Source of the DNA: Ptiloglossa arizonensis
Taxonomy: Eukaryota > Arthropoda > Insecta > Hymenoptera > Colletidae
Assembly (NCBI RefSeq): GCF_051014685.1
Contig: NW_027478596.1
Span: 310,001 to 374,000 of the forward strand
Direction: 5' to 3'
Length of the DNA stretch: 64,000 nucleotides
Below the pieces are notes generated by a model. It ran no database searches. It saw only the letters and a program-made list of their open reading frames with translations, and was not told where the DNA came from. This document shows positions 13,837 through 25,500 of this stretch, in pieces (the stretch's first letter is position 1; every line of letters starts with the position of its first letter). The position numbers and the translations under genes are program-made.

Positions 13837-16800
13837 TCGAACGGATTGCCGAATCCGAAAAATTTCTGATGCATCTGATAGCAGAAACTCTCCCGATTAC
13901 AACGGCATGTGTGTTTTTCCCCTAGGTCATTGTAGTTATTGGTATCGAGTATCAGACTTGCGAAAATTTTGATGGTTTCTCAACCATTCCTTAAGTTGAA
14001 ACTCCCATGTCTCGCGAACGGATTGACCAACTCGAGAAATTCCTGTTCCATCTGAAACTAGAAACACGCCCGATTACAATGGTGTGTGTACTTTTCCCCT
14101 AGGACATTCCAGTTATTGGTTTCGAGTATCAGACTTGCGAAAACATTGATGGTTACTCAACCGTTCCTTAACTTCAAACTCCGATACCTCGCGAACGGAT
14201 TGGCGATCTCGAGAAGTTCCTGTTGCATCTGGAAGAAGAAACTCTCCCGATTACAACGGTATGTGTATTTTTTCCCTAGGCCATAGTAGTTATTGGTTTC
14301 GAGTATCAGACTTGCGAAAATTTTGATGGTTTCTCGAGCATTCCTTAACTGCAAACTCCCATATCTCGGGAACGGATTGACGAAGTCGATTATTTCCTGT
14401 TGCATCTGAAAGTAGAAACTCGCCCGATTACAAAGGTATTTGTATTTTTTCCCTAGGCCATAGTAGTTATTGGTTTCGAGTATCAGACTTGCGAAAATTT
14501 TGATGGTTTCTCGAGCATTCCTTAACTGCAAACTCCCATATCTCGGGAACGGATTGACGAAGTCGATTATTTCCTGTTGCATCTGAAAGTAGAAACTCGA
14601 CCGATTACAATGGAGTGTATACTTTTCCCCTAGGTCATTCCAGTTATTCATTTCTAGCATCGGAATTGCCAAAATTTTGATGGTTTCTCAACCATTCCTT
14701 AACTTCAAATTCCCATATCTTGCGAACGGATTGACGAACACGAGATATTCCGGTTGCATCTGGAAGAAGAAACTCTCCCGATTACAACGGTATGTGTATT
14801 TTTCCCCTAGGCCATAGTAGTTATTGGTTTCGAGTATCAGGCTTGCGTATTTGTCATGGTTTCTCAACCATTCCTTAATTTCAAACTCCCATATCTCGAG
14901 AACGGATTGACGAACTCGAGAAATTCCTGTTGCATCTGAAAGCAGAAACTCGCCCGATTACAAAGGTATGTGTATTTTTCCCCTAGGCCGTTCCAGTTAT
15001 TGGTTTCGAGTATCAGACTTGCGAAAATTTTTGTGGTTTCTCAACCATTCCTTAACTTCAAACTCCCATATCTCGCGAACGGATTGACGAACTCGAGAAA
15101 TTCCTGTTGCATCTGAAACCAGAAACTCGTCCGATTAAAACGATATGTGTGTTTTTGCCCTAGGCCATAGTAGTTATTGGTTTCGAGTATCAGACTTGCG
15201 AAAATTTTGATGGTTTCTCAAGCATTCCTTAATTTCTAACTCCCATATCTCGCGAACGGATTGACGAACTCGAGAAATTCCTGTTGCATCTGAATGCAGA
15301 GCCTCTTCCGATTACAACAGTATGTGTAATTTTGCCCTAGGCCATAGTAGTTATTGGTTTCGAGTATCAGACTTGCGAAAATTTTGATGGTTTCTCGAGC
15401 ATTCCTTAACTGCAAACTCCCATATCTCGGGAACGGATTGACGAACTCGATTATTTCCTGTTGCATCTGAAAGTAGAAACTCGACCGATTACAATGGAGT
15501 GTATACTTTTCCCCTAGGTCATTCCAGTTATTCGTTTCTAGCATCGGAATTGCCAAAATTTTGATGGTTTCTCAACCATTCCTTAACTACAAATTCCCAT
15601 ATCTCGCGAACGGATTGACGAACTCGAGAAATTCCTGTTGCATCTGAAACCAGAAACTCGTCCGATTACAACGGTATGTGTATTTTTGCCCTAGGCCATA
15701 GTGGTTATTGGTTTCGAGTATCAGACTTGCGAAAATTGTGATCGTCTCTCAACTATTCCTTAACTTCAAACTCCCATATCTCGCGAACGGATTTACAAAC
15801 TCGAGAATTTCGTATTGCATCTGAAAGCAGAAACTGGCCCGATTACAACGGTATGTGTATTTTTCCCCTAAGGCTTTGTAGTTGTTGGTATCGAGTATCA
15901 GACTTGCGAAAATTTTGATGGTTTCTCAACCATTCCTTAAGTTGAAACTCCCATGTCTCGCGAACGGATTGACCAACTCGAGAAATTCCTGTTCCATCTG
16001 AAAGTAGAAGCTCGCCCGATTACAATGGTATGTGTATTTTTCCCCTAGGCTTTTGTAGTTATTGGTTGCGAGTATTAGACTTGCGAAAATTTTGATGGTT
16101 TCCCAACCGTTCCTTAAATTCAAACTCCCATATCTCGCGAACGGATTGACGAACTCGAGAAATTCCTGTTGCATCTGAAACTAGAAACACGCCCGATTAC
16201 AATGGTGTGTGTACTTTTCCCCTAGGACATTCCAGTTATTGGTTTCGAGTATCAGACTTGCGAAAACATTGATGGTTACTCAACCGTTCCTTAACTTCAA
16301 ACTCCGATACCTCGCGAACGGATTGGCGATCTCGAGAAGTTCCTGTTGCATCTGGAAGAAGAAACTCTCCCGATTACAACGGTATGTGTATTTTTCCCCT
16401 AGGCCATAGTAGTTATTGGTTTCGGGTATCAGACTTGCGAAAATTGTGGTGGTCACTCAACCATTCCTTAACTTCAAACTCCCATATCTCGCGAACGGAT
16501 TGACGAACTCGAGAAATTCCTGTTGCATCTGAAAGTAGAAACTCGCCCGATTACAAAGGTATTTGTATTTTTTCCCTAGGCCTTTGTATTTATTGGTTTC
16601 GAGTATCAGACTTGCGAAAATTTTGATGGTTTCTCAACCGTTCCTTATTCTCAAACTCCCATATCTCGCGAACGGATTGACGAACTCGAGAAATTCCTGT
16701 TGCATCTGAATGCAGAGACTCTTCCGATTACAACGATATGTGTATTTTTGCCCTAGGCCATAGTAGTTAGTGGTTTCGAGTATCAGACTTGCGAAAATTT

Positions 16801-17284
16801 TGATGGTTTCTCGAGCATTCCTTAACTGCAAACTCTCATATCTCGGGAACGGATTGACGAACTCGATTATTTCCTGTTGCATCTGAAAGTAGAAACTCGA
16901 CCGATTACAATGGAGTGTATACTTTTCCCCTAGGTCATTCCAGTTATTCGTTTCTAGCATCGGAATTGCCAAAATTTTGATGGTTTCTCAACCATTCCTT
17001 AACTTCAAATTCCCATATCTTGCGAACGGATTGACGAACACGAGATATTCCGGTTGCATCTGGAAGAAGAAACTCTCCCGATTACAACGGTATGTGTATT
17101 TTTCCCCTAGGCCATAGTAGTTATTGGTTCCGAGTATCAGACTTGCGAAAATTTTGATGGTTTCTCAACCATTCCTTAACTTCAAACTCCCATATCTCGC
17201 GAACGGATTGACGAACTCGAGAAATTCCTGTTGCATCTGAAACCAGAAACCCGTCCGATTAAAACGATATGTGTGTTTTTGCCC
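13837..17284 (+). repeat. Mosaic of reused monomers, no single higher-order unit
   Basis: Pieces recur at several distances. CTAGAAACACG with AAAACATTGATGG at 14,060-14,300 matches 16,183-16,420 (2,123 bp, 12 monomers). TTAAGTTGAAACTCCCATG lies at 13,991 and 15,937 (1,946 bp, 11 monomers) and again at 22,128. CTGAATGCAGAG lies near 15,292 and 16,708 (1,416 bp, 8 monomers). The 15,180-15,600 stretch reappears near 20,135-20,555 (4,953 bp, 28 monomers). This reads as many overlapping rounds of exchange. Confidence 0.75.
14282..14635 (+). repeat. Single-monomer tandem duplication
   Basis: Two adjacent monomers share TCTCGAGCATTCC, AACTGCAAACTCCC and GGGAACGG. They also share the CGAAGTCGATT variant, which I did not notice elsewhere, at 14,381 and 14,558, exactly 177 bp apart. 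Because both carry a variant that removes the minus-strand stop, this duplication produces the longest open frame in the window (171 codons, 14,157-14,672). Confidence 0.8.
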
Positions 17285-19760
17285 TAGGCCATAGTAGTTA
17301 TTGGTTTCGAGTATCAGACTTGCGAAAATTGTGATCGTCTCTCAACTATTCCTTAACTTCAAACTCCCATATCTCGCGAACGGATTTACGAACTCGAGAA
17401 TTTCGTGTTGCATCTGAAAGCAGAAACTGGCCCGATTACAACGGTATATGTATTTTTCCCCTAAGCCTTTGTAGTTGTTGGTTTCGAGTATCAGACTTGC
17501 GAAAATTTTGATGGTTTCTCAACCGTTCCTTAATTTCAAACTCCCATATCTCGCGAACGGACTGACAAACTCGAGAAATTCCTGTTGCATCTGAAAGCAG
17601 AGACTCTTCCGATTACAACGGTATGTGTATTTTTCCCCTAGGCCATAGTAGTTATTGGTTTCGAGTATCAGGCTTGCGTATTTGTAATGGTTTCTCAACC
17701 ATTCCTTAATTTCAAACTACCATATCTCGCGAACGGATTGACGAACTCGAGAAATTCCTCTTGCATCTGAAAGCAGAAACTCGCCCGATTACAAAGGTAT
17801 GTGTATTTTTCCCCTAGGCCTTTGTAGTTACTGGTTTCGAGTATCAGACTTGCGAAAATTTTGATGGTTTCTCAAGCATTCCTTAATTTCTAACTCCCAT
17901 ATCTCGCGAACGGATTGACGAACTCGATTATTTCCTCTTGCATCTGAAAGTAGAAATTCGACCGATTAGAATGGTTTGTGAACTTTTCCCCTAGGTCATT
18001 CCAGTTATTCGTTATTAGCATCAGAATTGCGAAAATTTTGATGGTTTCGCAACCATTACTTAACTTCAAACTCCCATATCTCGCGAACGGATTGACGAAC
18101 TCGAGAAATTCCTGTTGCATCTGAAAGTAGAAACTCGCCCGATTACAAAGGTATGTGTGTTTTTCCCCTCGGCCATTCCAGTTGTTGGTTTCGAGTATCA
18201 GACTTGCGAAAATTTTGATGGTTTCTCGAGCATTCCTTAACTGCAAACTCCCATATCTCGGGAACGGATTGACGAACTCGATTATTTCCTGTTGCACCTG
18301 AGAGTAGAAACTCGACCGATTACAATGGATTGTATACTTTTCCCCTAGGTCATTCCAGTTATTCGTTTCTAGCATCGGAATTGCCAAAATTTTGATGGTC
18401 TCTCAACCATTCCATAACTTCAAATTCCCATATCTTGCGAACGGATTGACGAACACGAGATATTCCGGTTGCATCTGGAAGAAGAAACTCTCCCGATTAC
18501 AACGGTATGTGTATTTTTTCCCTAGGCCATAGTGGTTATTGGTTTCGAGTATCAGACTTGCGAAAATTGTGATCGTCTCTCAACTATTCCTTAACTTCAA
18601 ACTCCCATATCTCGCGAACGGATTTACGAACTCGAGAATTTCGTATTGCATCTGAAAGCAGAAACTGGCCCGATTACAACGGTATGTGTATTTTTCCCCT
18701 AAGCCTTTGTAGTTGTTGGTTTCGAGTATCAGACTTGCGAAAATTTTGATGGTTTCTCAACCGTTCCTTAATTTCAAACTCCCATATCTCGCGAACGGAT
18801 TGACGAACTCGAGAAATTCCTGTTGCATCTGAAAGCAGAGACTCTTCCGATTACAACGGTATGTGTATTTTTCCCCTAGACCATAGTAGTTATTGGTTTC
18901 GAGTATCAGGCTTGCGTATTTGTGATGGTTTCTCAACCATTCCTTAATTTCAAACTCCCATATCTCGCGAACGGATTGACGAACTCGAGAAATTCCTGTT
19001 GCATCTGAAAGCAGAAACTCGCCCGAATACAAAGGTATGTGTATTTTTCCTCTAGGCCTTTGTTGTTACTGGTTTCGAGTATCAGACTTGCGAAAATTTT
19101 GATGGTTTCTCAAGCATTCCTTAATTTCTAACTCCCATATCTCGCGAACGGATTGACGAACTCGATTATTTCCTCTTGCATCTGAAAGTAGAAACTCGAC
19201 CGATTAGAATGGTTTGTGAACTTTTCCCCTAGGTCATTCCAGTTATTCGTTATTAGCATCAGAATTGCGAAAATTTTGATGGTTTCGCAACCATTACTTA
19301 ACTTCAAACTCCCATATCTCGCGAACGGATTGACGAACTCGAGAAATTCCTGTTGCATCTGAAAGTAGAAACTCGCCCGATTACAAAGGTATGTGTGTTT
19401 TTCCCCTCGGCCATTCCAGTTGTTGGTTTCGAGTATCAGACTTGCGAAAATTTTGATGGTTTCTCGAGCATTTCTTAACTGCAAACTCCCATATCTCGGG
19501 AACGGATTGACGAACTCGATTATTTCCTGTTGCATCTGAAAGTAGAAACTCGACCGATTACAATGGATTGTATACTTTTCCCCTAGGTCATTCCAGTTAT
19601 TCGTTTCTAGCATCGGAATTGCCAAAATTTTGATCGTTTCTCAACCATTCCTTAACTTCAAATTCCCATATCTTGCGAACGGATTGACGAACACGAGATA
19701 TTCCGGTTGCATCTGGAAGAAGAAACTCTCCCGATTACAACGGTATGTGTATTTTTCCCC
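17285..19760 (+). repeat. 7-monomer higher-order repeat, two copies (1,238 bp unit)
   Basis: GATCGTCTCTCAACTATTCC begins at 17,333 and 18,571, and CAGGCTTGCGTATTTGT at 17,669 and 18,907; both intervals are 1,238 bp. Copies are about 17,285-18,522 and 18,523-19,760. Inside each, the order is the ATCGTCTC monomer, the CAGAGACTCTTCCG monomer, the CAGGCTTGCG monomer, a TTACTGG/AATTTCTAACTCCC monomer, a GATTATTTCCTCTTGC monomer with TTAGAATGG, a CTCGGCCATTCCAG monomer, then a GGGAACGG monomer. The two copies are very similar. Confidence 0.88.
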
Positions 19761-21480
19761 TAGGCCATAGTAGTTATTGGTTCCGAGTATCAGACTTGCG
19801 AAAATTTTGATGGTTTCTCAACCATTCCTTAACTTCAAACTCCCATATCTCGCGAACGGTTTGACAAACTCGAGAAATTCCTGTTGCATCTGAAAGCAGA
19901 GACTCTTCCGATTGCAACGGTATGTGTATTTTTCCCCTAGGCCATAGTAGTTATTGGTTTCGAGTATCAGGCTTGCGTATTTGTGATGGTTTCTCAACCA
20001 TTCCTTAACTTCAAACTCCCATATCTCGTGAACGGATTGACGAACTCGAGAAATTCCTGTTGCATCTGAAAGCAGAAACTCGCCCGATTACAAAGGTATG
20101 TGTATTTTTCCCCTAGGCCTTTGTAGTTACTGGTTTCGAGTATCAGACTTGCGAAAATTTTGATGGTTTCTCAAGCATTTCTTAATTTCTAACTCCCATA
20201 TCTCGCGAACGGATTGACGAACTCGATTATTTCCTGTTGCATCTGAATGCAGAGCCTCTTCCGATTACAACAGTATGTGTAATTTTGCCCTAGGCCATAG
20301 TAGTTATTGGTTTCGAGTATCAGACTTGCGAAAATTTTGATGGCTTCTCGAGCATTCCTTAACTGCAAACTCCCATATCTCGGGAACGGATTGACGAACT
20401 CGATTATTTCCTGTTGCATCTGAAAGTAGAAACTCGACCGATTACAATGGAGTGTATACTTTTCCCCTAGGTCATTCCAGTTATTCGTTTCTAGCATCGG
20501 AATTGCCAAAATTTTGATGGTTTCTCAACCATTCCTTAACTACAAATTCCCATATCTTGCGAACGGATTGACGAACATGAGATATTCCGGTTGCATCTGG
20601 AAGAAGAAACTCTCCCGATTACAACGGTATGTGTATTTTTCCCCTAGGCCATAGTAGTTATTGGTTCCGAGTATCAGACTTGCGAAAATTTTGATGGTTT
20701 CTCAACCATTCCTTAACTTCAAACTCCCATATCTCGCGAACGGATTGACGAACTCGAGAAATTCCTGTTGCATATGAAAGCAGAGACTCTTCCGATTACA
20801 ACGGTATGTGTATTTTTCCCCTAGGCCATAGTAGTTATTGGTTTCGAGTATCAGGCTTGCGTATTTGTGATGGTTTCTCAACCACTCCTTAATTTCAAAC
20901 TCCCATATCTCGCGAACGGATTGACGAACTCGAGAAATTCCTGTTGCATCTGAAAGCAGAAACTCGCCCGATTACAAAGGTATGTGTATTTTTCCCCTAG
21001 GCCTTTGTAGTTACTGGTTTCCAGTATCAGACTTGCGAAAATTTTGATGGTTTCTCAAGCATTCCTTAATTTCTAATTCCCATATCTCGCGAACGGATTG
21101 ACGAACTCGATTATTTCCTCTTGCATCTGAAAGTAGTAACTCGACCGATTAGAATGGTTTGTGAACTTTTCCCCTAGGTCATTCCAGTTATTCGTTTCTA
21201 GCATCGGAATTGCCAAAATTTTGATGGTTTCTCAACCATTCCTTAACTTCAAACTCCCATATCTCGCAAACGGATTGACGAACACGAGATATTCCGTTTG
21301 CATCTGGAAGAAGAAACTCTCGCGATTACATCGGTATGTGTATTTTTCCCCGATGCCTTTGTAGTTATTGGTTTCGAGTATCAGACTTGCGAAAATTTTG
21401 ATGGTTTCTCAACCATTCCTTAACTTCAAACTCCCATATCTCGCGAACGGATTGACGAACTCGAGAAATTCCTGTTGCAT
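19761..21480 (+). repeat. Shortened modules derived from the 7-mer unit
   Basis: The CAGAGACTCTTCCG, CAGGCTTGCGTATTTGT and AATTTCTAACTCCC monomer series continues, but with shorter spacing. CAGGCTTGCG lies at 19,968 (1,061 bp after the previous one, 6 monomers) and 20,852 (884 bp later, 5 monomers). Each step has lost whole monomers from the 7-mer order. A segment near 20,135-20,555 matches 15,180-15,600. Confidence 0.75.
20973..21009. repeat. 8-bp inverted repeat TACAAAGG / CCTTTGTA in one monomer class
   Basis: TACAAAGG (20,973-20,980) and CCTTTGTA (21,002-21,009) are exact reverse complements, 21 nt apart, flanking the CCTAGG site. The same pairing occurs in other ACAAAGG/CCTTTGTAG monomers, for example near 6,117, 7,709 and 17,790. 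Around 60.8-61.9 kb the arms persist although the sequence between them has changed to CCCATATG. Many monomers combine other forms and do not pair perfectly. Confidence 0.6.
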
Positions 21481-22570
21481 CTGAAACTAGAAACACGCCC
21501 GATTACAATGGTGTGTGTACTTTTCCCCTAGGACATTCCAGTTAATGGTTTCGAGTATCAGACCAGCGATAATTTTGATGGTTTCTCAAGCATTGCTTAA
21601 CTTCAAACTCACATATCTCGCGAACGGATTGCCGAATCCGAAAAATTTCTGTTGCATCTGAAAGTAGAAACTCTCCCGATTACAACGGTATGTGTATTTT
21701 TCCCCTAGGCCATTGTAGTTATTGTTTTCGAGTATCAGACTTGCGAAAATTTTGATGGTTTCCCAACCATTCCTTAACATCAAACTCCCATATCTCGCGA
21801 ACGGATTGACGAACTCGAGAAATTCCTGTTGCATCTGAAACTAGAAACACGCCCGATTACAATGGTGTGTGTACTTTTCCCCTAGGACATTCCAGTTAAT
21901 GGTTTCGAGTATCAGACCAGCGATAATTTTGATGGTTTCTCTACAATTCCTTAACTTCAAACTCACATATCTCGCGAACGCATTGCCGAATCCGAAAAAT
22001 TTCTGATGCATCTGAAAGCAGAAACTCTCCCGATTACAACGGTATGTGTGTTTTTCCCCTAGGCCATTGTAGTTATTGGTATCGAGTATCAGACTTGCGA
22101 AAACTTTGATGGTTTCTCAACCATTCCTTAAGTTGAAACTCCCATGTCTCGCGAACGGATTGACCAACTCGAGAAATTCCTGTTCCATCTGAAAGTAGAA
22201 GCTCGCCCGATTACAATGGTATGTGTATTTTTCCCCTAGGCTTTTGTAGTTATTGGTTTCGAGTATCAGACATGCGAAAATTTTGATGGTTTCCCAACCG
22301 TTCCCTAATTTCAAACTCCCATATCTCGCGAACGGATTGACGAACTCCAGAAATTCCTGTTGCATCTGAAACTAGAAACACGCCCGATTACAATGGTGTG
22401 TGTACTTTTCCCCTAGGACATTCCAGTTAATGGTTTCGAGTATCAGACCAGCGAAAATTTTGATTGTTTCTCAAGCATTGCTTAACTTCAAACTCACATA
22501 TCTCGCGAACGGATTGCCCAATCCGAAAACTTTCTGTTGCATCTGAAAGTAGAAACTCTCCCGATTACAA
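21481..22570 (+). repeat. 2- and 3-monomer modules with GTTAATGG variant
   Basis: A monomer with CTAGAAACACG, GGACATTCCAGTTAATGG and CAGACCAGCG starts its CTAG at 21,487, 21,841 and 22,372, spaced 354 and 531 bp apart. The intervening monomers carry GCCGAATCCGAAAAATTTC or TTAAGTTGAAACTCCCATG. The GTTAATGG form was not noticed outside this block, so the modules expanded locally. Confidence 0.75.
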
Positions 22571-25500
22571 AGGTATTTGTATTTTTTCCCTAGGCCTTTG
22601 TATTTATTGGTTTCGAGTATCAGACTTGCGAAAATTTTGATGGTTTCTCAACCTTTCCTTAACTTCAAATTCCCATATCTTGCGAACGGATTGACGAACA
22701 CGAGATATTCCGGTTGCATCTGGAAGAAGAAACTCTCCCGATTACAACGGTATGTGTATTTTTCCCCTAGGCCATTCCAGTTATTGGTTTCGAGTATCAC
22801 ACTTGCGAAAATTTTGATGGTTTCTCAACCATTCCTCAATTTCAAACCCCCATATCTCGCGAACGGATTGATGAACTCGAGAAACTCCTGTTGCATCTGA
22901 AAGTAGAAACTCGCCCCATTACAATGGTGTGTGTACTTTTCCCCTAGGCCATTCTAGTTATTGGTTTCGAGTATCAGACTTCCGAAAATTGTGATGGTCT
23001 CACAACCATTCCTTAACTTCAAACTCCCATATCTCGCGAACGGATTGACGAACTCTAGGAATTCCTGTTGCATCTGAAAGTAGAAACTCGCCCCATTATA
23101 ATGGTGTGTGTACTTTTCCCCTAGGCCATTCCAGTTATTGGTTTCGAGTATCACACTTGCGAAAATTTTGATGGTTTCTCAACCATTCCTTAACTTCAAA
23201 CTCCCATATCTCGCGAACGGATTGACGAACTCGAGAAGTTTCTGTTGCATCTGAAAGTAGAAACTCGCCGGATTACAATGGTGTGTGTACTTTAACCTAG
23301 GCCATTCCAGTTATTGGTTTCGAGTATCAGACTTGCGAAAATTTTGATGGTTTGTCAACCATTCCTTAACTTCAAACTTCCATATCTCGCGAACGGATTG
23401 ACGAACTCGAGAATTTCTTATTGCATCTGAAAGCAGAAACTCGCCCGATTACAACGGTATGTGTATTTTTCCTCTAGGCCTTAGTAGTTATTGGTTTCGA
23501 GTATCAGACTTGCGAAAATTGTGATGGTCTCTCAACCATTCCTTAACTTCAAACTCCCATATCTCGCGAACGGATTGACGAACTCGAGGAATTCCTGTTG
23601 CATTTGAAAGTAGAAGCTCGCCCCATTACAATGGTGTGTGTACTTTTCCCCTAGGCTGTTCCAGTTATTGGTTTCGAGTATCATACTTGCGAAAATTTTT
23701 ATGGTCTCACAACCATTCCTTAACTTCAAACTCCCATATCTCGCGAACGGATTAACGAACACGAGATATTCCGCTTGCATATGAAAGCAGAGACTCTTCC
23801 GATTACAACGGTATGTGTATTTTTGCCCTAGGCCATAGTAGTTATTAGTTTCGAGTATCAGTCTTGCGAAAATTTTGATGGTTTCTCAACCATTCCTTAA
23901 CTTCAAACTCCCAAATCTCGCGAACGGATTGACGAGCTCGAGAAATTCCTGTTGCATCTGAAAGTTGAAACTCAACCGATTACAAAGGTATGTGTATCTT
24001 TCTCCTAGGCCTTTGTAGTTATTGGTTTCGAGTATCAGACTTGCGAAAATTTTGATGGTTTCCCAACCATTCCTTAAATTCAAACTCCCATATCTCGCGA
24101 ACGGATTGACGAACTCGAGAATTTCGAATTGCATCTGAAAGCAGAAACTCGCCCGATTGCAACGGTATGTGTATTTTTCCCCTAAGCCTTTGTAGTTGTT
24201 GGTTTCGAGTATCAGACCAGCGAAAATTTTGATGGTTTCTCAAGCACTGCTCAACGTCAAACTCACATATCTCGCGAACGGATTGCCGAATCCGAAAAAT
24301 TTCAGTTGCATCTGAAAGTAGAAACTCTCCCGATTACAACGCTATGTGTATTTTTCCCCTAGATCACTCCAGTTGTTGGTTTCGAGTATCAGACTTGGGA
24401 AAATTTTGATGGTTTCTCAACCGATCCTTAATTTCAAACTCCCATATCTCGCGAACGGATTGACGAACTCGAGAAATTCCAGTTGCATATGAAAGCAGAG
24501 ACTCTTCCGATTACAACGGTATGTGTATTTTTCCCCTAGGTCATTCCAGTTGTTGGTTTCGAGTATCAGACTTGCGAAAACTTTGATGGTTTCTCAACCG
24601 ATCCTTAATTTCAAACTCCCATATCTCGCGAACGGATTGACGAACTCGAGAAATTACAGTTGCATATGAAAGCAGAGACTCTTCCGATTACAACGGTATG
24701 TGTATTTTTCCCCTAGGTCATTCCAGTTGTTGGTTTCGAGTATCAGACTTGCGAAAATTGTGATGGCTTCTCAACCATTCCTTAACTTCAAACTCCCATA
24801 TCTCGCGAACGGATTGACGAGCTCGAGAAATTCCTGTTGCATCTGAAAGTAGAAACTCGCCCCATTAGAATGGTGTGTGTAATTTTCCCCTAGGCCATTC
24901 CAGTTATTGGTTTCGAGTATCAGACTTGCGTAAATTTTTGTGGTTTCACAACCATTCCTTAACTTCAAACTGCCATATCTCGCGAACGGATTGACGAGCT
25001 CGAGAAATTCCTGTTGCATCAGAAAGTATAATCTCGCCCGATTACAAAGGTATTTGTATTTTTTCCCTAGGCCTTTGTATTTATTGGTTTCGAGTATCAG
25101 ACTTGCGAAAATTTTGATGGTTTCTCAACCATTCCTTAACTTCAAATTCCCATATCTTGCGAACGGATTGACGAACACGAGATATTCCGGTTGCATCTGG
25201 AAGAAGAAACTCTCCCGATTACAACGGTATGTGTATTTTTCCCCTAGGCCATTCCAGTTATTGGTTTCGAGTATCACACTTGCGAAAATTTTGATGGTTT
25301 CTCAACCATTCCTCAATTTCAAACCCCCATATCTCGCGAACGGATTGATGAACTCGAGAAACTCCTGTTGCATCTGAAAGTAGAAACTCGCCCCATTATA
25401 ATGGTGTGTGTACTTTTCCCCTAGGCCATTCCAGTTATTGGTTTCGAGTATCACACTTGCGAAAATTTTGATGGTTTCTCAACCATTCCTTAACTTCAAA

